Source: Fibrobacter sp. (GTDB lineage Bacteria > Fibrobacterota > Chitinivibrionia > Chitinivibrionales > Chitinispirillaceae). From it: DNA of 64,000 nucleotides. A program made the translations under genes and the position numbers. Positions 9,503 to 19,809 of the stretch are shown here, in pieces; the stretch's first letter is position 1; every line of letters starts with the position of its first letter. Location of the stretch: NCBI GenBank assembly GCA_012513915.1, contig JAAZBG010000033.1, positions 1 through 64,000 of the forward strand. The letters are read 5' to 3'. The notes under the pieces were generated by a model, which saw only the letters and a list, made by a program, of their open reading frames with translations, did no database searches and had not been told where the DNA came from.

Positions 9503-12232
9503 ATGAAACAAATTGAGAATCCCTGGGGTTTGTCGTCCGATGAGGTGATGAATGAATCCCAATGCCCCATCAGCGGGCTCACAAAAACTCAGGTAAGCGA
9601 GAGGGTTCAGACGTTTGGTACCAACCGTCTTGTCTCCAAAACGCAGGAGCCATGGTACCTGATTCTGTTTGAACAGTTTGCAAATCCGTTAGTGTACATT
9701 CTTGTCGGAGCAGCTACTCTGAAAGCTGTTGTTAAAGGGATTACTGATGCGCTGGTGATTATCGCGGTGCTTATTTTTATGGCCCTGATTGGTTTCATTC
9801 AGGAGATGAAAGCCCGCAAAGCAATGAATGCCCTCCTTAAAATGAGTGCACCAAAAGCAAAAGTACGCCGCAATGACAAACCACTGCTTATTGACGCAGC
9901 GGAACTGGTTCCTGGTGATCTGCTTATCCTTGACGCCGGTGACAGAATCGCCGCAGATGCGAGAATTGTGGAGTGTGCAAATCTCAGGGTGAATGAGTCG
10001 ACGCTCACTGGTGAATCGATGCCGGTTGACAAAGTGAGTTCTGCTGTGGCGCCTCAGGCATCAATCCATGATCGTAAAAATATGGTGTTTATGGGGACAA
10101 CGGTCAGTAACGGTCGTGCACTGGCGGTGGTGACTGCCATAGGCATGCAGACAGAGATTGGGCATATTGCCGAAGCGATTCAAAATACCGGGAAAGAGAT
10201 CACACCGCTTCAGCAGAATGTCAACAAACTGGGCCACTCCCTGATCTGGATTGTGCTGATTGCCTGTATAGTACTTGCTATCGCAGGGTTGATCAATGGC
10301 ATGGCATGGATTGATGTTCTTCTGCTTGCAGTTGCCGCGGCTGTTTCGGGTATCCCGGAAGGATTACCGGCTGCAGTTACGGTGGTGCTTGCGATCTGTG
10401 TGAACAAAATGGCAAAGCGCAATGTTATCATCAGGAAATTGACATCAGTTGAAACGCTGGGAACAGCAACAGTTATCTGTACAGACAAAACGGGAACACT
10501 TACTCTTAATGAGATGACAGTCAAAGAGGTATGGCTTGATGGACGTCATTATACCGTTACCGGCGGCGGTTATGCGCCAAACGGCGATTTTTTACTTGAC
10601 GATAAGAAGGTAACTGATGATAAAACCCTTTCCAAATTACTTGGGATTGCCACGCTTTGTAATGATGCTGTATTGACCGGTAAGGATGCAGTATGGAGCA
10701 TTCTTGGTGACCCGACCGAAGGGGCACTGCTTACCGCTGCTGCAAAACTGGGTATTTATAAAAAAGATATCGAACGTGTACAGCCACGCCTTGATGAAAT
10801 TTCATTTGACAGTCAGAATCAGTACATGGCTACCTTACATAATGATAATGGTGTGAGGACAGTATATGTAAAGGGTTCGATTGAAAAAATGCTTCCCATG
10901 TGCACCAGCATCGAAACAGAGTCCGGTGCGACAGGACTTGGTCAGGAGTCAATTGACAGGATACTTGCTGTTAACCGGACTATGGCTGGAAAGGCACTTC
11001 GTGTGCTTGCGGTTGCTGCTGCACCGTATCCTGTGGAATCGGGGAAGCTGCATGCGGAAAGTTTTGCAGGAAAACTGACCTTTATTGGGCTTATCGCAAT
11101 GATCGATCCTGCACGTGAAGAGGCAAAGGATGCGGTTGCAAAGTGTAAAAAGGCGGGGATCAGGGTTGCGATGATCACCGGTGATAATCCTGACACTGCT
11201 GTCGCGATTGCATCACAGATTGGCATTTGCGAAGCGGGGGCAAAGGGGACAACAAGTAAAGATATCGAACATTTGTCGCAGGAACAGCTTGTTGAACTGT
11301 GCAAAACACAAACAGTGTTTGCCAGAATCGAGCCGCTTCACAAATTGAGAATTGTTAACGCGTTTCGTAAATCGGGACATATTGCGGCGATGACCGGTGA
11401 TGGTGTCAATGATGCACCGGCGCTTGAAGCCGCCAATATTGGTGTTTCGATGGGTATTACCGGTACCGATGTAGCAAAAGAGGCATCGGATATGATCCTT
11501 GTTGATGATAATTTTGCATCAATTGTGAGTGCGGTGGAGGAGGGGCGCATTGTCTTTAATCGTTTGCGTAATGCAGTGTTCTTCCTTCTGATGACCTGTT
11601 TCTCAGAACTGCTGACACTTTTTATGAGTGTTCTGTTCTATGGTGAATCACCCCTTGAGCCGATCCAGATTTTGTGGATTAATCTTGTAACCGGAGCGAT
11701 GGTTGCAATACCGCTTGGACTTGAACCGGGTACCGGCAGGGAGCTGTTGCAGCCGCCACGCCAGTCGGGTGTCGGGCTTATTTTTAAAGGAATGGTGTTC
11801 AGGTTGATGTTCATTGCACTGTGTATGAGCATGATTGTAACCTGGCTGTTTCATCATGCACCGATTCCTGAGGGAATTGATGGTGTTGTGAGGCATGAAG
11901 TGCGTCAGACAATTGCATTTACAAGCATTGTGATTTTTGAGTGGTTATTCGCGTTTCAGGCCCGTTCAACGGAAATTGGTGTTTTGAAACTTGGATTATT
12001 CAAAAATCCATGGCTGATAGTGTGTATGTTTATAGGTCTGGGGCTTCAGATGATTGTTGTCTTTCTTCCACAGGCAAATGCACTGTTTAAGACTCATCCA
12101 TTGACAGGAGCAGAGCTTGCCTGGGCGGCACTTCCGGGAATCGCTGCGGTGATTATTGAGAGTATTCGAAAGAAATTTTCACCGGAACTGTTTAGTAAGG
12201 GTCAGTGGAGTAATGACAAAGTGGTAAAATAA
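9503..12232 (+). CDS. Cation-transporting P-type ATPase (P2/Ca2+-type)
   Basis: 909 aa; CTDKTGTLT, TGES, MTGDGVNDAPAL, SGIPEGLPAAVTVVLAI. Confidence 0.95.
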   Translation: MKQIENPWGLSSDEVMNESQCPISGLTKTQVSERVQTFGTNRLVSKTQEPWYLILFEQFANPLVYILVGAATLKAVVKGITDALVIIAVLIFMALIGFIQEMKARKAMNALLKMSAPKAKVRRNDKPLLIDAAELVPGDLLILDAGDRIAADARIVECANLRVNESTLTGESMPVDKVSSAVAPQASIHDRKNMVFMGTTVSNGRALAVVTAIGMQTEIGHIAEAIQNTGKEITPLQQNVNKLGHSLIWIVLIACIVLAIAGLINGMAWIDVLLLAVAAAVSGIPEGLPAAVTVVLAICVNKMAKRNVIIRKLTSVETLGTATVICTDKTGTLTLNEMTVKEVWLDGRHYTVTGGGYAPNGDFLLDDKKVTDDKTLSKLLGIATLCNDAVLTGKDAVWSILGDPTEGALLTAAAKLGIYKKDIERVQPRLDEISFDSQNQYMATLHNDNGVRTVYVKGSIEKMLPMCTSIETESGATGLGQESIDRILAVNRTMAGKALRVLAVAAAPYPVESGKLHAESFAGKLTFIGLIAMIDPAREEAKDAVAKCKKAGIRVAMITGDNPDTAVAIASQIGICEAGAKGTTSKDIEHLSQEQLVELCKTQTVFARIEPLHKLRIVNAFRKSGHIAAMTGDGVNDAPALEAANIGVSMGITGTDVAKEASDMILVDDNFASIVSAVEEGRIVFNRLRNAVFFLLMTCFSELLTLFMSVLFYGESPLEPIQILWINLVTGAMVAIPLGLEPGTGRELLQPPRQSGVGLIFKGMVFRLMFIALCMSMIVTWLFHHAPIPEGIDGVVRHEVRQTIAFTSIVIFEWLFAFQARSTEIGVLKLGLFKNPWLIVCMFIGLGLQMIVVFLPQANALFKTHPLTGAELAWAALPGIAAVIIESIRKKFSPELFSKGQWSNDKVVK

Positions 12233-12242
12233 GCGAGATACT

Positions 12243-12265
12243 GGGGACGTGTACTGCACGTCTCC
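12243..12265 (+). terminator. Rho-independent-like hairpin after the P-type ATPase
   Basis: ggggacgtg-tactg-cacgtctcc, 9-bp stem including one G-U pair; weak T-tract. Confidence 0.5.
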
Positions 12266-12808
12266 ATTCTACCGCCGATAGTATGATATCCTCTTTACAA
12301 AAAATACACGGTTAACAATACAACACCCCTGATTAAAAATATCTAATGTAAAATAGTGGTTGTTTCCGGTCGGATCGATCGGATCAGTGTTTGAGCCTGT
12401 CGGATCAAGTGACCCCACCCTGGCTCAAAGCAGCCAGACCTACTCTGAAGATGGTGTTGTAATTATGCAAAATGATAATGTGGTGGTTGTGGCCGTTGTC
12501 GGTGAAAGGTGTAATTTAGTGTGGTGCGAAGTAAAGATAGTGAATTTATCATTTCTGCAGCAGCCTTTTGGTGGAATACTTGGTGATCCTTATATATATG
12601 AAGTGTATTTAGATGATGGTGCTATGAGAAGTTAAAATTCGAATAATAATTGTTTACCAAATTACCTAAATGTTAATGGTAGTTTAAAAAAAACAACATA
12701 TTTTGGCTAAAAAAGAAAATCTCGGTTATATTTTAAACGGGGGGGATCTGGGGAGCATGGATACTTTTGGGTAAAAAGTAATCTCAAAATATTTTTGCGT
12801 ATAAGTGG

Positions 12809-12862
12809 TAATGTACCTCTTCAGAGTGATTTTCTAAAAAACTCAACAACAGAGGTACATTA
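12809..12862 (+). promoter_or_regulatory. 5'UTR hairpin sequestering the Shine-Dalgarno of the CE1-like esterase gene
   Basis: taatgtacctct (12809-12820) is the exact reverse complement of agaggtacatta (12851-12862); the ATG is at 12863. Confidence 0.6.
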
Positions 12863-14137
12863 ATGAATCTGATAAGAAAAAACGTGCTGAGTGTTTCTGC
12901 TTTCATTTTTGGAATGATTACTTTATCATCAGTCCAGGTTGCTTCCCAAACGCCTCCAGAGGTTCCCCGTGCGGAATGGGTTGGTAGTGCATCTGTTCCC
13001 AGTTATGTCAAAATGTATATACATGTCCCGTCGAAGCTTGCCGCTAAACCTCCTATAGTTGTTTCAATTCATGCTTGTCAGAGTTCTGTTTCAGGGCAGG
13101 TTAGCGCTAATGCAAAAATCAAGGCTGCAGCGGACAAAAATGGGTTTATTATGATTTTCCCTGATAATCCTGGACGTAACTGCTGGGATGTAGGTTCTCC
13201 TCAAGCCCTCGCACACGACAAAGGCGGAGATCCCCATGCAATTGCTCAAATGGTAAGGTACGCACTTAAAAAATATAATGCTGACTCCACCCGTGTTTAT
13301 GCTGTAGGTGGATCATCTGGTGCAATGATGACACAGGCGCTGCTTGGAGTATATCCGGAAATCTTTACTGCAGGCGCACCAAGGGCTGGTGTTGCTTGTG
13401 GCTGCTGGGCTGTGGAGTATGAAAAAAGCGGTACTGCGCAGTGGAGTGGACCGTGTGCCAGCGGTACGGTGACAAAAACTGCGGAACAGTGGGGTAGTCT
13501 CGTTCGTGCAATCAATCCGAATTATTCAGGACATCGTCCGCGTGTAATGATTTTCCACGGGGAAAGTGATCAGACTATTAAATTTCAGAATTTTAACGAA
13601 TCGATAAAGGAATGGACAAATGTACTTGGATTGAGTACAACACCTGACTCAACAGACAAAATCTCTCCTCCAGCTGCAGGGTATGCCTACAACCGGAAAT
13701 TCTGGAAAAACAAATGCGGATATGTTGTTCTTCAGGCATGGTCAGCCCCTGGACAACCTCACTCAATGAATTACGAGGAAGACGCAATACTTAAATTTTT
13801 TGGTCTTGACATTGCGGGAGGTCAGGATCCTGAAATTGCTGCCGATTGTACCGGTATTGGCAGAGAACAAAAAATCGCGGAGTCTCACAAATGGTTTTTT
13901 ATTAAGGATAATACTCTGGTTTTGAACACCATCAAGGCTGAAGATATATCTGTAAAGATTGTAAACACACTGGGACAGATTCAGTGTAGCGGAAATTATA
14001 AAATAAATGCAAGTGTATCATTTCTGTCAATACCATTATCATCGTTACCCTCCGGATATTACATCGTATCTGTTGTTTTCAACAGTAATAAAGGTCAATC
14101 CAAATGCAGTAATTACCGCTTTGTCATAACAAAATAA
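12863..14137 (+). CDS. PHB depolymerase/feruloyl-esterase-like (CE1-type) secreted esterase with C-terminal sorting-like domain
   Basis: 424 aa; signal peptide; GGSSGAMMTQALL nucleophile elbow; PDNPGRNCWD; C-term VKIVNTLGQIQCSG...LPSGYYIVSVVF. Confidence 0.85.
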   Translation: MNLIRKNVLSVSAFIFGMITLSSVQVASQTPPEVPRAEWVGSASVPSYVKMYIHVPSKLAAKPPIVVSIHACQSSVSGQVSANAKIKAAADKNGFIMIFPDNPGRNCWDVGSPQALAHDKGGDPHAIAQMVRYALKKYNADSTRVYAVGGSSGAMMTQALLGVYPEIFTAGAPRAGVACGCWAVEYEKSGTAQWSGPCASGTVTKTAEQWGSLVRAINPNYSGHRPRVMIFHGESDQTIKFQNFNESIKEWTNVLGLSTTPDSTDKISPPAAGYAYNRKFWKNKCGYVVLQAWSAPGQPHSMNYEEDAILKFFGLDIAGGQDPEIAADCTGIGREQKIAESHKWFFIKDNTLVLNTIKAEDISVKIVNTLGQIQCSGNYKINASVSFLSIPLSSLPSGYYIVSVVFNSNKGQSKCSNYRFVITK

Positions 14138-14271
14138 ATTACTGAAATAATTTCTATTTACCGTATTAATTTGTGTGTTGGTAGTGGCTAATTGTAAACT
14201 ATATCGAAAAAGCAGAATCGTCTTAATTGAAGGTTACTTGTAATCAACGATTCAATGCCGGGGAGATACTT

Positions 14272-16032
14272 ATGCAACTTATAATCTGCACCATGATCTT
14301 TTTGTGTCTGATAGTATCATCACTATCAGCTGAAACTGATATATCTCTGAAAGGTATGGTAACAGATGGGGATGGAGCTGCAATCGCAGGAGCATCAATC
14401 GTACTTGTTTCAGATACGATGTTTAAAGGAGTTACTAACGCGAAAGGTGAATTCCGTAATGAGAACAATCCTTCGATTAGTGACCCCGGAATTTTAAGAA
14501 CAAAAGGCTCTGCCGGATACAGAATCGAAGTTACCGGAAGTCATCTCAGGATTGTTATTCCGTCTGATGTTGTCAAGGGTTCGGTAAATATTTTTTCTGC
14601 CAGTGGAAAACAAATTTTTACCATTACATGTGGTGCGATGTGTTACGGTTTACATGAGTATAAGTTACCGGAACTGGCTGTCGGCTATTATATCATACAC
14701 TTTACTGCTGACCGCTTTCAAGTAGTAAAAAAAATGGTAAGTGCCGGAAACCGGATTTACGTGAGTGGTAATTCTTTTTATGTCAATAATTTAAGAAGTA
14801 AATACGATGCTGCTGTGGAGAGTGTTGATACGCTGCTTGTTGATAAAAACGGGTTTAAACCAGAAATGTATCCGGTGACTTCGTATAAGCAAGCAGATAT
14901 TACTGTAATAATGGACCGAACCAAATCCTCCTTGATTAATTCTGTAATGGGCCTGCCTGTTATCAAAGAAATGCCGGATCCGCTTATCATGAAAGATGGA
15001 ACAAAAGTTACTACTATGGCGCAGTGGAAGCTTCGCCGGCGGGAGATGATCCGCATTCTGGAAGATTATGAATATGGACATATGCCACCACCACCCGGAA
15101 ATGTTAAGGGAACAGAAACCACTTCTATGACTCGAATTATCAGCGGGAGTGTAAAGGCTGATTATCGAAAGATACATCTGAGTTTTGGAAAGGATGGAAA
15201 ACTGGGATTTGATCTGGGAATTTTTACTCCGGCTACTTTACCTGCTGAGCATGGTTTCCCTGTTTTGATCTCTGTTGATTTCAGTGCCGGAAAATCAAGT
15301 CTTGGAGCTGCTTCAGCTGCTGTTTCCCGCGGTTATGCAGTGGCAACTATTCAGTATACTCAATTGGGTGCTGACAATAATAATTATAAATCTACCGCCT
15401 TTTTTCCCTCTTATCCGGAATATGACTGGCGTGATTTTTCTGCCTGGGCCTGGGGAATTTCCCGCGCGGTCGATTACCTGATAACCGATACTCTGATTGA
15501 TAAAGAAAAAATCATGGTTACCGGCACTTCACGATGTGGGCAGGCAGCTCTTTTGGCTGGCGCTTTTGATGAACGTATTGCGCTTACTGCTCCGGTTGCC
15601 GGCGGTATGGCATTTCGTTTCTCTGGCAAAGAAATGGGTAGGGGGCTAGGGCAGGGGATCACTGAGATTGTTGATCAGAATACAATCTGGTTTGGTCCGC
15701 TTCTGGAGAAATTCAGGAATCAGACCCCGCGTCTTCCATGTGACCAGCACTGGCTTCCAGCGCTTACTGCACCGCGTCTTTTCATAATGTTAAATTCTTT
15801 CGCTGATGAATACGGAAGAGCCTATGCAGCGGTTCAGACTTTTCTGGGAGCCAGGCCAGTGTATGCTTTCCTGAATGCGACAGATAAGCTTGGAATGAAT
15901 TTCAGGGAAGGAGGTCATGGCATGACTTCTGAAGATTGGAAGGTGCTTCTTGATTTTGCCGACCAGAATTTGTTGAAAAAAGGGGGCGATAGAAACTTTA
16001 ATACGATTCCACCATCCAATAAGCTTCCTTGA
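14272..16032 (+). CDS. CE15-like glucuronoyl esterase family protein with N-terminal carboxypeptidase-regulatory-like and sorting-like domains
   Basis: Supplied ORF starts 14227; ATG at 14272 has GGGGAG upstream; VTGTSRCGQAALLAGAFDERIALTAPVAGG; late HGMTSEDW. Confidence 0.8.
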   Translation: MQLIICTMIFLCLIVSSLSAETDISLKGMVTDGDGAAIAGASIVLVSDTMFKGVTNAKGEFRNENNPSISDPGILRTKGSAGYRIEVTGSHLRIVIPSDVVKGSVNIFSASGKQIFTITCGAMCYGLHEYKLPELAVGYYIIHFTADRFQVVKKMVSAGNRIYVSGNSFYVNNLRSKYDAAVESVDTLLVDKNGFKPEMYPVTSYKQADITVIMDRTKSSLINSVMGLPVIKEMPDPLIMKDGTKVTTMAQWKLRRREMIRILEDYEYGHMPPPPGNVKGTETTSMTRIISGSVKADYRKIHLSFGKDGKLGFDLGIFTPATLPAEHGFPVLISVDFSAGKSSLGAASAAVSRGYAVATIQYTQLGADNNNYKSTAFFPSYPEYDWRDFSAWAWGISRAVDYLITDTLIDKEKIMVTGTSRCGQAALLAGAFDERIALTAPVAGGMAFRFSGKEMGRGLGQGITEIVDQNTIWFGPLLEKFRNQTPRLPCDQHWLPALTAPRLFIMLNSFADEYGRAYAAVQTFLGARPVYAFLNATDKLGMNFREGGHGMTSEDWKVLLDFADQNLLKKGGDRNFNTIPPSNKLP

Positions 16033-16203
16033 GTACTAACATATCCATTAGTATCTGTATGATATCGTTTATCATCAGATTTTCCAGTTGTACAGGACTT
16101 ATGTACGGATTTATGACTACTTACTTTACTATCACATCTTTTAATACTATCAACCAGTAATCGCATAACAAAACAATTTTTTTTATCCAGGAGGAGTGCT
16201 CAA

Positions 16204-18069
16204 ATGTTCAAAATATTTACAGGAATTTTTATTTTGTGCTGTTCAATTGTTCCAGTTCTGGCGGCAGTTGAAATAGTCATAAATGGGACTGTAAAAGATG
16301 ATAAAGGCATGGTCATTTCCGGAGCTGTTGTGACCCTTAGCTCGGACACTTTACTTAAGGATACTACCGATGCGAGTGGTAAATTTGCAATAAGCAATCA
16401 AACTCCCATAAGAAAAAATGGTGAACAGCATTCGTTGACGGGGATCAGAAGTATCAGTATAAAAAATAATCGACTCAGGTTATTTATCTCATCACCGGCG
16501 AGTAATGTGGTTGTGTCTGTATTTTCTGCCAATGGTGAAAAATGCGCTTGTATTAATTTAGAAAATCTGGAACAGGGTTTGAATACTTATGCACTGCCGT
16601 TGTTAACAGATGGCTTTTATCTGATGAGTGTCAGGATAGATCAACATATCTCAACCTGTAAACTGGTACAAACCGGAAATGAAATATACATAACAGGGCA
16701 AATAGAACAAGTGGGATCAGCTCAAATATTTCGGAATGCAGCAGTAGAAAATATTGACACGCTAATAATTAAAAAAGAAGGGTTTGCATTTGTAAAACAA
16801 CCGGTTGGATCATACAAACTAACTGGAATTGAAATTACCATGAAGAAGGAAACTTCGGAGGCACGGTATGCCTATGGAGCCAGTGTTGAAAATTCGTGTT
16901 TTGATTGTGTTGTACCGGAGTTAGTTGATGCTTCCAGGCTGACTGTTAAGAATTCGAAACTTCCAGATCCATTTAAAAAAATTGATGGCACCAAAATAAC
17001 AAAAAAAAGTGAATGGCGCTGTCGCAGACAGGAGATACTTTTACAGGCAATGAAATACATATATGGAGAAAAACCAGTACCGCCTCAGGTGGTAAACGGC
17101 ACCGTCACCAATAACAGAATTACCGTACACGTGGAGGATAATGGTAAGAAGATTGATTTTAGTGCTACTGTCAAATTGCCGTCTTCAGGAAAAGCTCCCT
17201 ATCCGGCAATTATAACAATGGGAACTTTTGGCTCAGAGATCGCTAATAAGGCAAGCAGACAAGGGGTGGCTATTATTACTTACGATTATTCGAAAATTGG
17301 TGCCGAACAGCAACCCGAGGGAAATGTTGACAGAAGTAGAGATTTTACGGGACTTTTTTATGATATCTATGGTGGCAAACATTCGGCAGGTCTTTTAATG
17401 GCCTGGGCGTGGGGGGCCAGCAGGATGATTGACGTACTACAGAAATCCGGTGGTGATATCATTGATTACAGGCGGCTGGCTACAACAGGGTGTTCAAGAA
17501 TGGCTAAAGGTGCATTTGCGGTTGCGCTTTTTGATGAACGGGTAGCTCTTGCGCTGCCGGAAGAAACAAGCGTTGTTGGAATTCCCGCCTACCGAATCGC
17601 TGATGCAAAATGTCCGGAAAATACAGATAACAATTTTAGAGGTCAGTTATGGCTTAGTAATAACTTTAAACCCTTCGTAAAAAATACAAGTCTGCTTCCT
17701 ATTGATGCGCATGAAATAATCGCAACATTTGCACCCAGAGGATTATACAGCATGGAAAATCAGGCGGCAACGCAAATGTGTGCACTGGGTGGGAATATGG
17801 CAATTCAGGGAGCTATGGAAGTTTATAAGGCGTTAGGCTGTTCTCAGAATCTTAGCTATAACTCAAAGACACCTAATGGAACCGGACATTGTTCATATAC
17901 CGATAATTTCACAGATATGTTAAATAAAAATATCAGTAAATTCCTGAATCATCAAACTGCGCAAACAGGGGGCATTGTTGCTGGTGGCAGTACTCTTAAC
18001 AAGTCAGACTGGATCGACTGGAAAGCCCCTGTGTTGGAAAATGATACTGATCTCTACGAAACAGATTAA
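16204..18069 (+). CDS. CE15-like glucuronoyl esterase family protein, second copy
   Basis: 621 aa; TTGCSRMAKGAFAVALFDERVALALPEE; late HCSYTDNF; AGGAGG upstream of ATG. Confidence 0.82.
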   Translation: MFKIFTGIFILCCSIVPVLAAVEIVINGTVKDDKGMVISGAVVTLSSDTLLKDTTDASGKFAISNQTPIRKNGEQHSLTGIRSISIKNNRLRLFISSPASNVVVSVFSANGEKCACINLENLEQGLNTYALPLLTDGFYLMSVRIDQHISTCKLVQTGNEIYITGQIEQVGSAQIFRNAAVENIDTLIIKKEGFAFVKQPVGSYKLTGIEITMKKETSEARYAYGASVENSCFDCVVPELVDASRLTVKNSKLPDPFKKIDGTKITKKSEWRCRRQEILLQAMKYIYGEKPVPPQVVNGTVTNNRITVHVEDNGKKIDFSATVKLPSSGKAPYPAIITMGTFGSEIANKASRQGVAIITYDYSKIGAEQQPEGNVDRSRDFTGLFYDIYGGKHSAGLLMAWAWGASRMIDVLQKSGGDIIDYRRLATTGCSRMAKGAFAVALFDERVALALPEETSVVGIPAYRIADAKCPENTDNNFRGQLWLSNNFKPFVKNTSLLPIDAHEIIATFAPRGLYSMENQAATQMCALGGNMAIQGAMEVYKALGCSQNLSYNSKTPNGTGHCSYTDNFTDMLNKNISKFLNHQTAQTGGIVAGGSTLNKSDWIDWKAPVLENDTDLYETD

Positions 18070-18262
18070 ATTTTCTTAATGCAGATTTGAATACAGAAAT
18101 GCAACAGTACCTCAACAGACTTCGGGTTGAAGTGTAACCATGCGATAAAGTGCAATGGAGAACCGCATAAAGTATATATTAGTATCCGGATATTGCGTCT
18201 GATATGAGACTTGATCAAATCCTATGGCACTGCATCCATAATAAAGAAAGTGGAAAACATTC

Positions 18263-18967
18263 ATGACATTATGTGAAACGACAGGAAAGACTAAGAATAT
18301 AACCCGTCGCCAGGCATCAATAATTGCAGGCTGTTCCTTGCTATTAATGGCCATTCTTGCACCGATAGCCAATTTGGGTGCAGTTGTACATTTGATTGTT
18401 AAAGGGGATCCTGCTGCAACGCTATCGAATATTGTATCATCAATGGGTATGTTCCGTGCGGGAATTTTTCTTTTTCTGATAGTTGCAGTTCTTGACGTAA
18501 TAGTGGCGTGGGCTCTGTATATAGTATTTACAGAATCAAACAAGGGATTGTCTATGTTTGCCGCGTGGTTGAGATTAGTATACACGGCTATACTTGCGAC
18601 GTCAACAAATCATCTTTTTCAGGTTATGTCGCTTCTGGGAAATTCCGGGTGTGAAATGTTTGAGACGAACCAGATGGCTGCGCAGGTCATGTTCCAATTG
18701 AATTCTTTTCAGTCCGGATGGGATCTGGGATTACTCATTTTTGGAGCACATCTGATAGTTCTTGGTTACCTGGTTATAAAATCTATGGATTTCCCAAAAT
18801 TTCTGGGTATTCTTATATCTATCGCGGGTCTTGGCTATATGATTGATAGTATCGGAAAAATTCTTGTATCGGGTTATAGTCTTCAGATTTCAATGTATAC
18901 ATTCATTGGTGAAGTGCTCTTGATATTCTGGTTATTTTGGAGAGGAATTAAAGGATTTAAAAATTGA
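18263..18967 (+). CDS. DUF4386-type integral membrane protein
   Basis: 234 aa; several TM segments; N-terminal RRQASIIAGCSLLLMAILAPIANLG typical of the family. Confidence 0.7.
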   Translation: MTLCETTGKTKNITRRQASIIAGCSLLLMAILAPIANLGAVVHLIVKGDPAATLSNIVSSMGMFRAGIFLFLIVAVLDVIVAWALYIVFTESNKGLSMFAAWLRLVYTAILATSTNHLFQVMSLLGNSGCEMFETNQMAAQVMFQLNSFQSGWDLGLLIFGAHLIVLGYLVIKSMDFPKFLGILISIAGLGYMIDSIGKILVSGYSLQISMYTFIGEVLLIFWLFWRGIKGFKN

Positions 18968-18991
18968 TCCGATGACTAAAAAATAAATATA

Positions 18992-19801
18992 TCAGGTAAG
19001 TAGCATGTAAACAAAAACAGTCAGCAGAGACACTATGAAGCTGCTGGCAAAATTAACTACGTCATTGTTTATCAGAGGGTATCCGGAGAATACCTTATTG
19101 TTAGTGCCATCAGTTACCCGCTTTTCAGTAATCATCTGTTTTGCCTCACAATAGTATTTCACTTGCAGCGTAGCTCCCAGAACACTGTCTAAAAGCGACC
19201 CGGCAAATCCGCCAAACAGGCATAATGTAAATAACAATAAAGCGTGGCTGCTATCATTGTATACATGGTGATACCCTATTGTAAATACAGCAGCAATAAG
19301 AACCGCTCCGGCAAAAGATGCCATTGTACCAGCAAATGTAATTCCTCCGGAGAGTCCTTTACGTAGTGGCTTAAAATTCAAAATAGAAACAGTGGGCTTC
19401 TTGCTGAGAACACCTAATTCAGAACCCCATGTATCAGCATTTGACGATGCAATTCCGGTTGCAAAACCAAGAATGAATATATGATTACCGGTCAGATAAA
19501 AGAGTATGGCAAAAAGTAATGCAGGCATTCCATTGGCAGCTACCTGAGCAATATCTCGTGCCCCGCATTTCTGGTGAATTGATGAAAGTTCTTTTTCAAG
19601 ATGTTTACAGAACTTTCCGGCAATTGTTGACGAAATAAAAAAAGTAATTAGCAGTGACAGAAAATACAAACCACCACATACCGTAAGTACTATCCCCATA
19701 CATAGTGCGCCGAACAGACCGTTTATGGTTAATGATTTTTTATTATAGGCATACAGTGCGATCACCAGGCATATAATCGTGCCAATGAGAATTTGATACA
19801 T
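18992..19801 (-). CDS. DUF92 family membrane protein (VTE6/phytyl-phosphate-kinase-like)
   Basis: 269 aa; ASSNADTWGSELGVLSKKPTVSIL and GGISFAG-like/GSLLDSVLGATLQ motifs typical of DUF92. Confidence 0.8.
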   Translation of the reverse strand: MYQILIGTIICLVIALYAYNKKSLTINGLFGALCMGIVLTVCGGLYFLSLLITFFISSTIAGKFCKHLEKELSSIHQKCGARDIAQVAANGMPALLFAILFYLTGNHIFILGFATGIASSNADTWGSELGVLSKKPTVSILNFKPLRKGLSGGITFAGTMASFAGAVLIAAVFTIGYHHVYNDSSHALLLFTLCLFGGFAGSLLDSVLGATLQVKYYCEAKQMITEKRVTDGTNNKVFSGYPLINNDVVNFASSFIVSLLTVFVYMLLT

Positions 19802-19809
19802 AAGTTCTC

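Noticed and set aside
9217-9582. Opposite-strand ORFs such as 9217-9582(-), 10942-11304(-), 49694-50023(-), 58640-59107(-)
   Set aside because: They are antisense to strongly conserved coding frames and their translations are low-complexity or family-less.
12360-12635. 91-aa ORF between the ATPase and the CE1-like gene
   Set aside because: TTG start, no clear RBS, no recognisable domain; possibly a decayed fragment.
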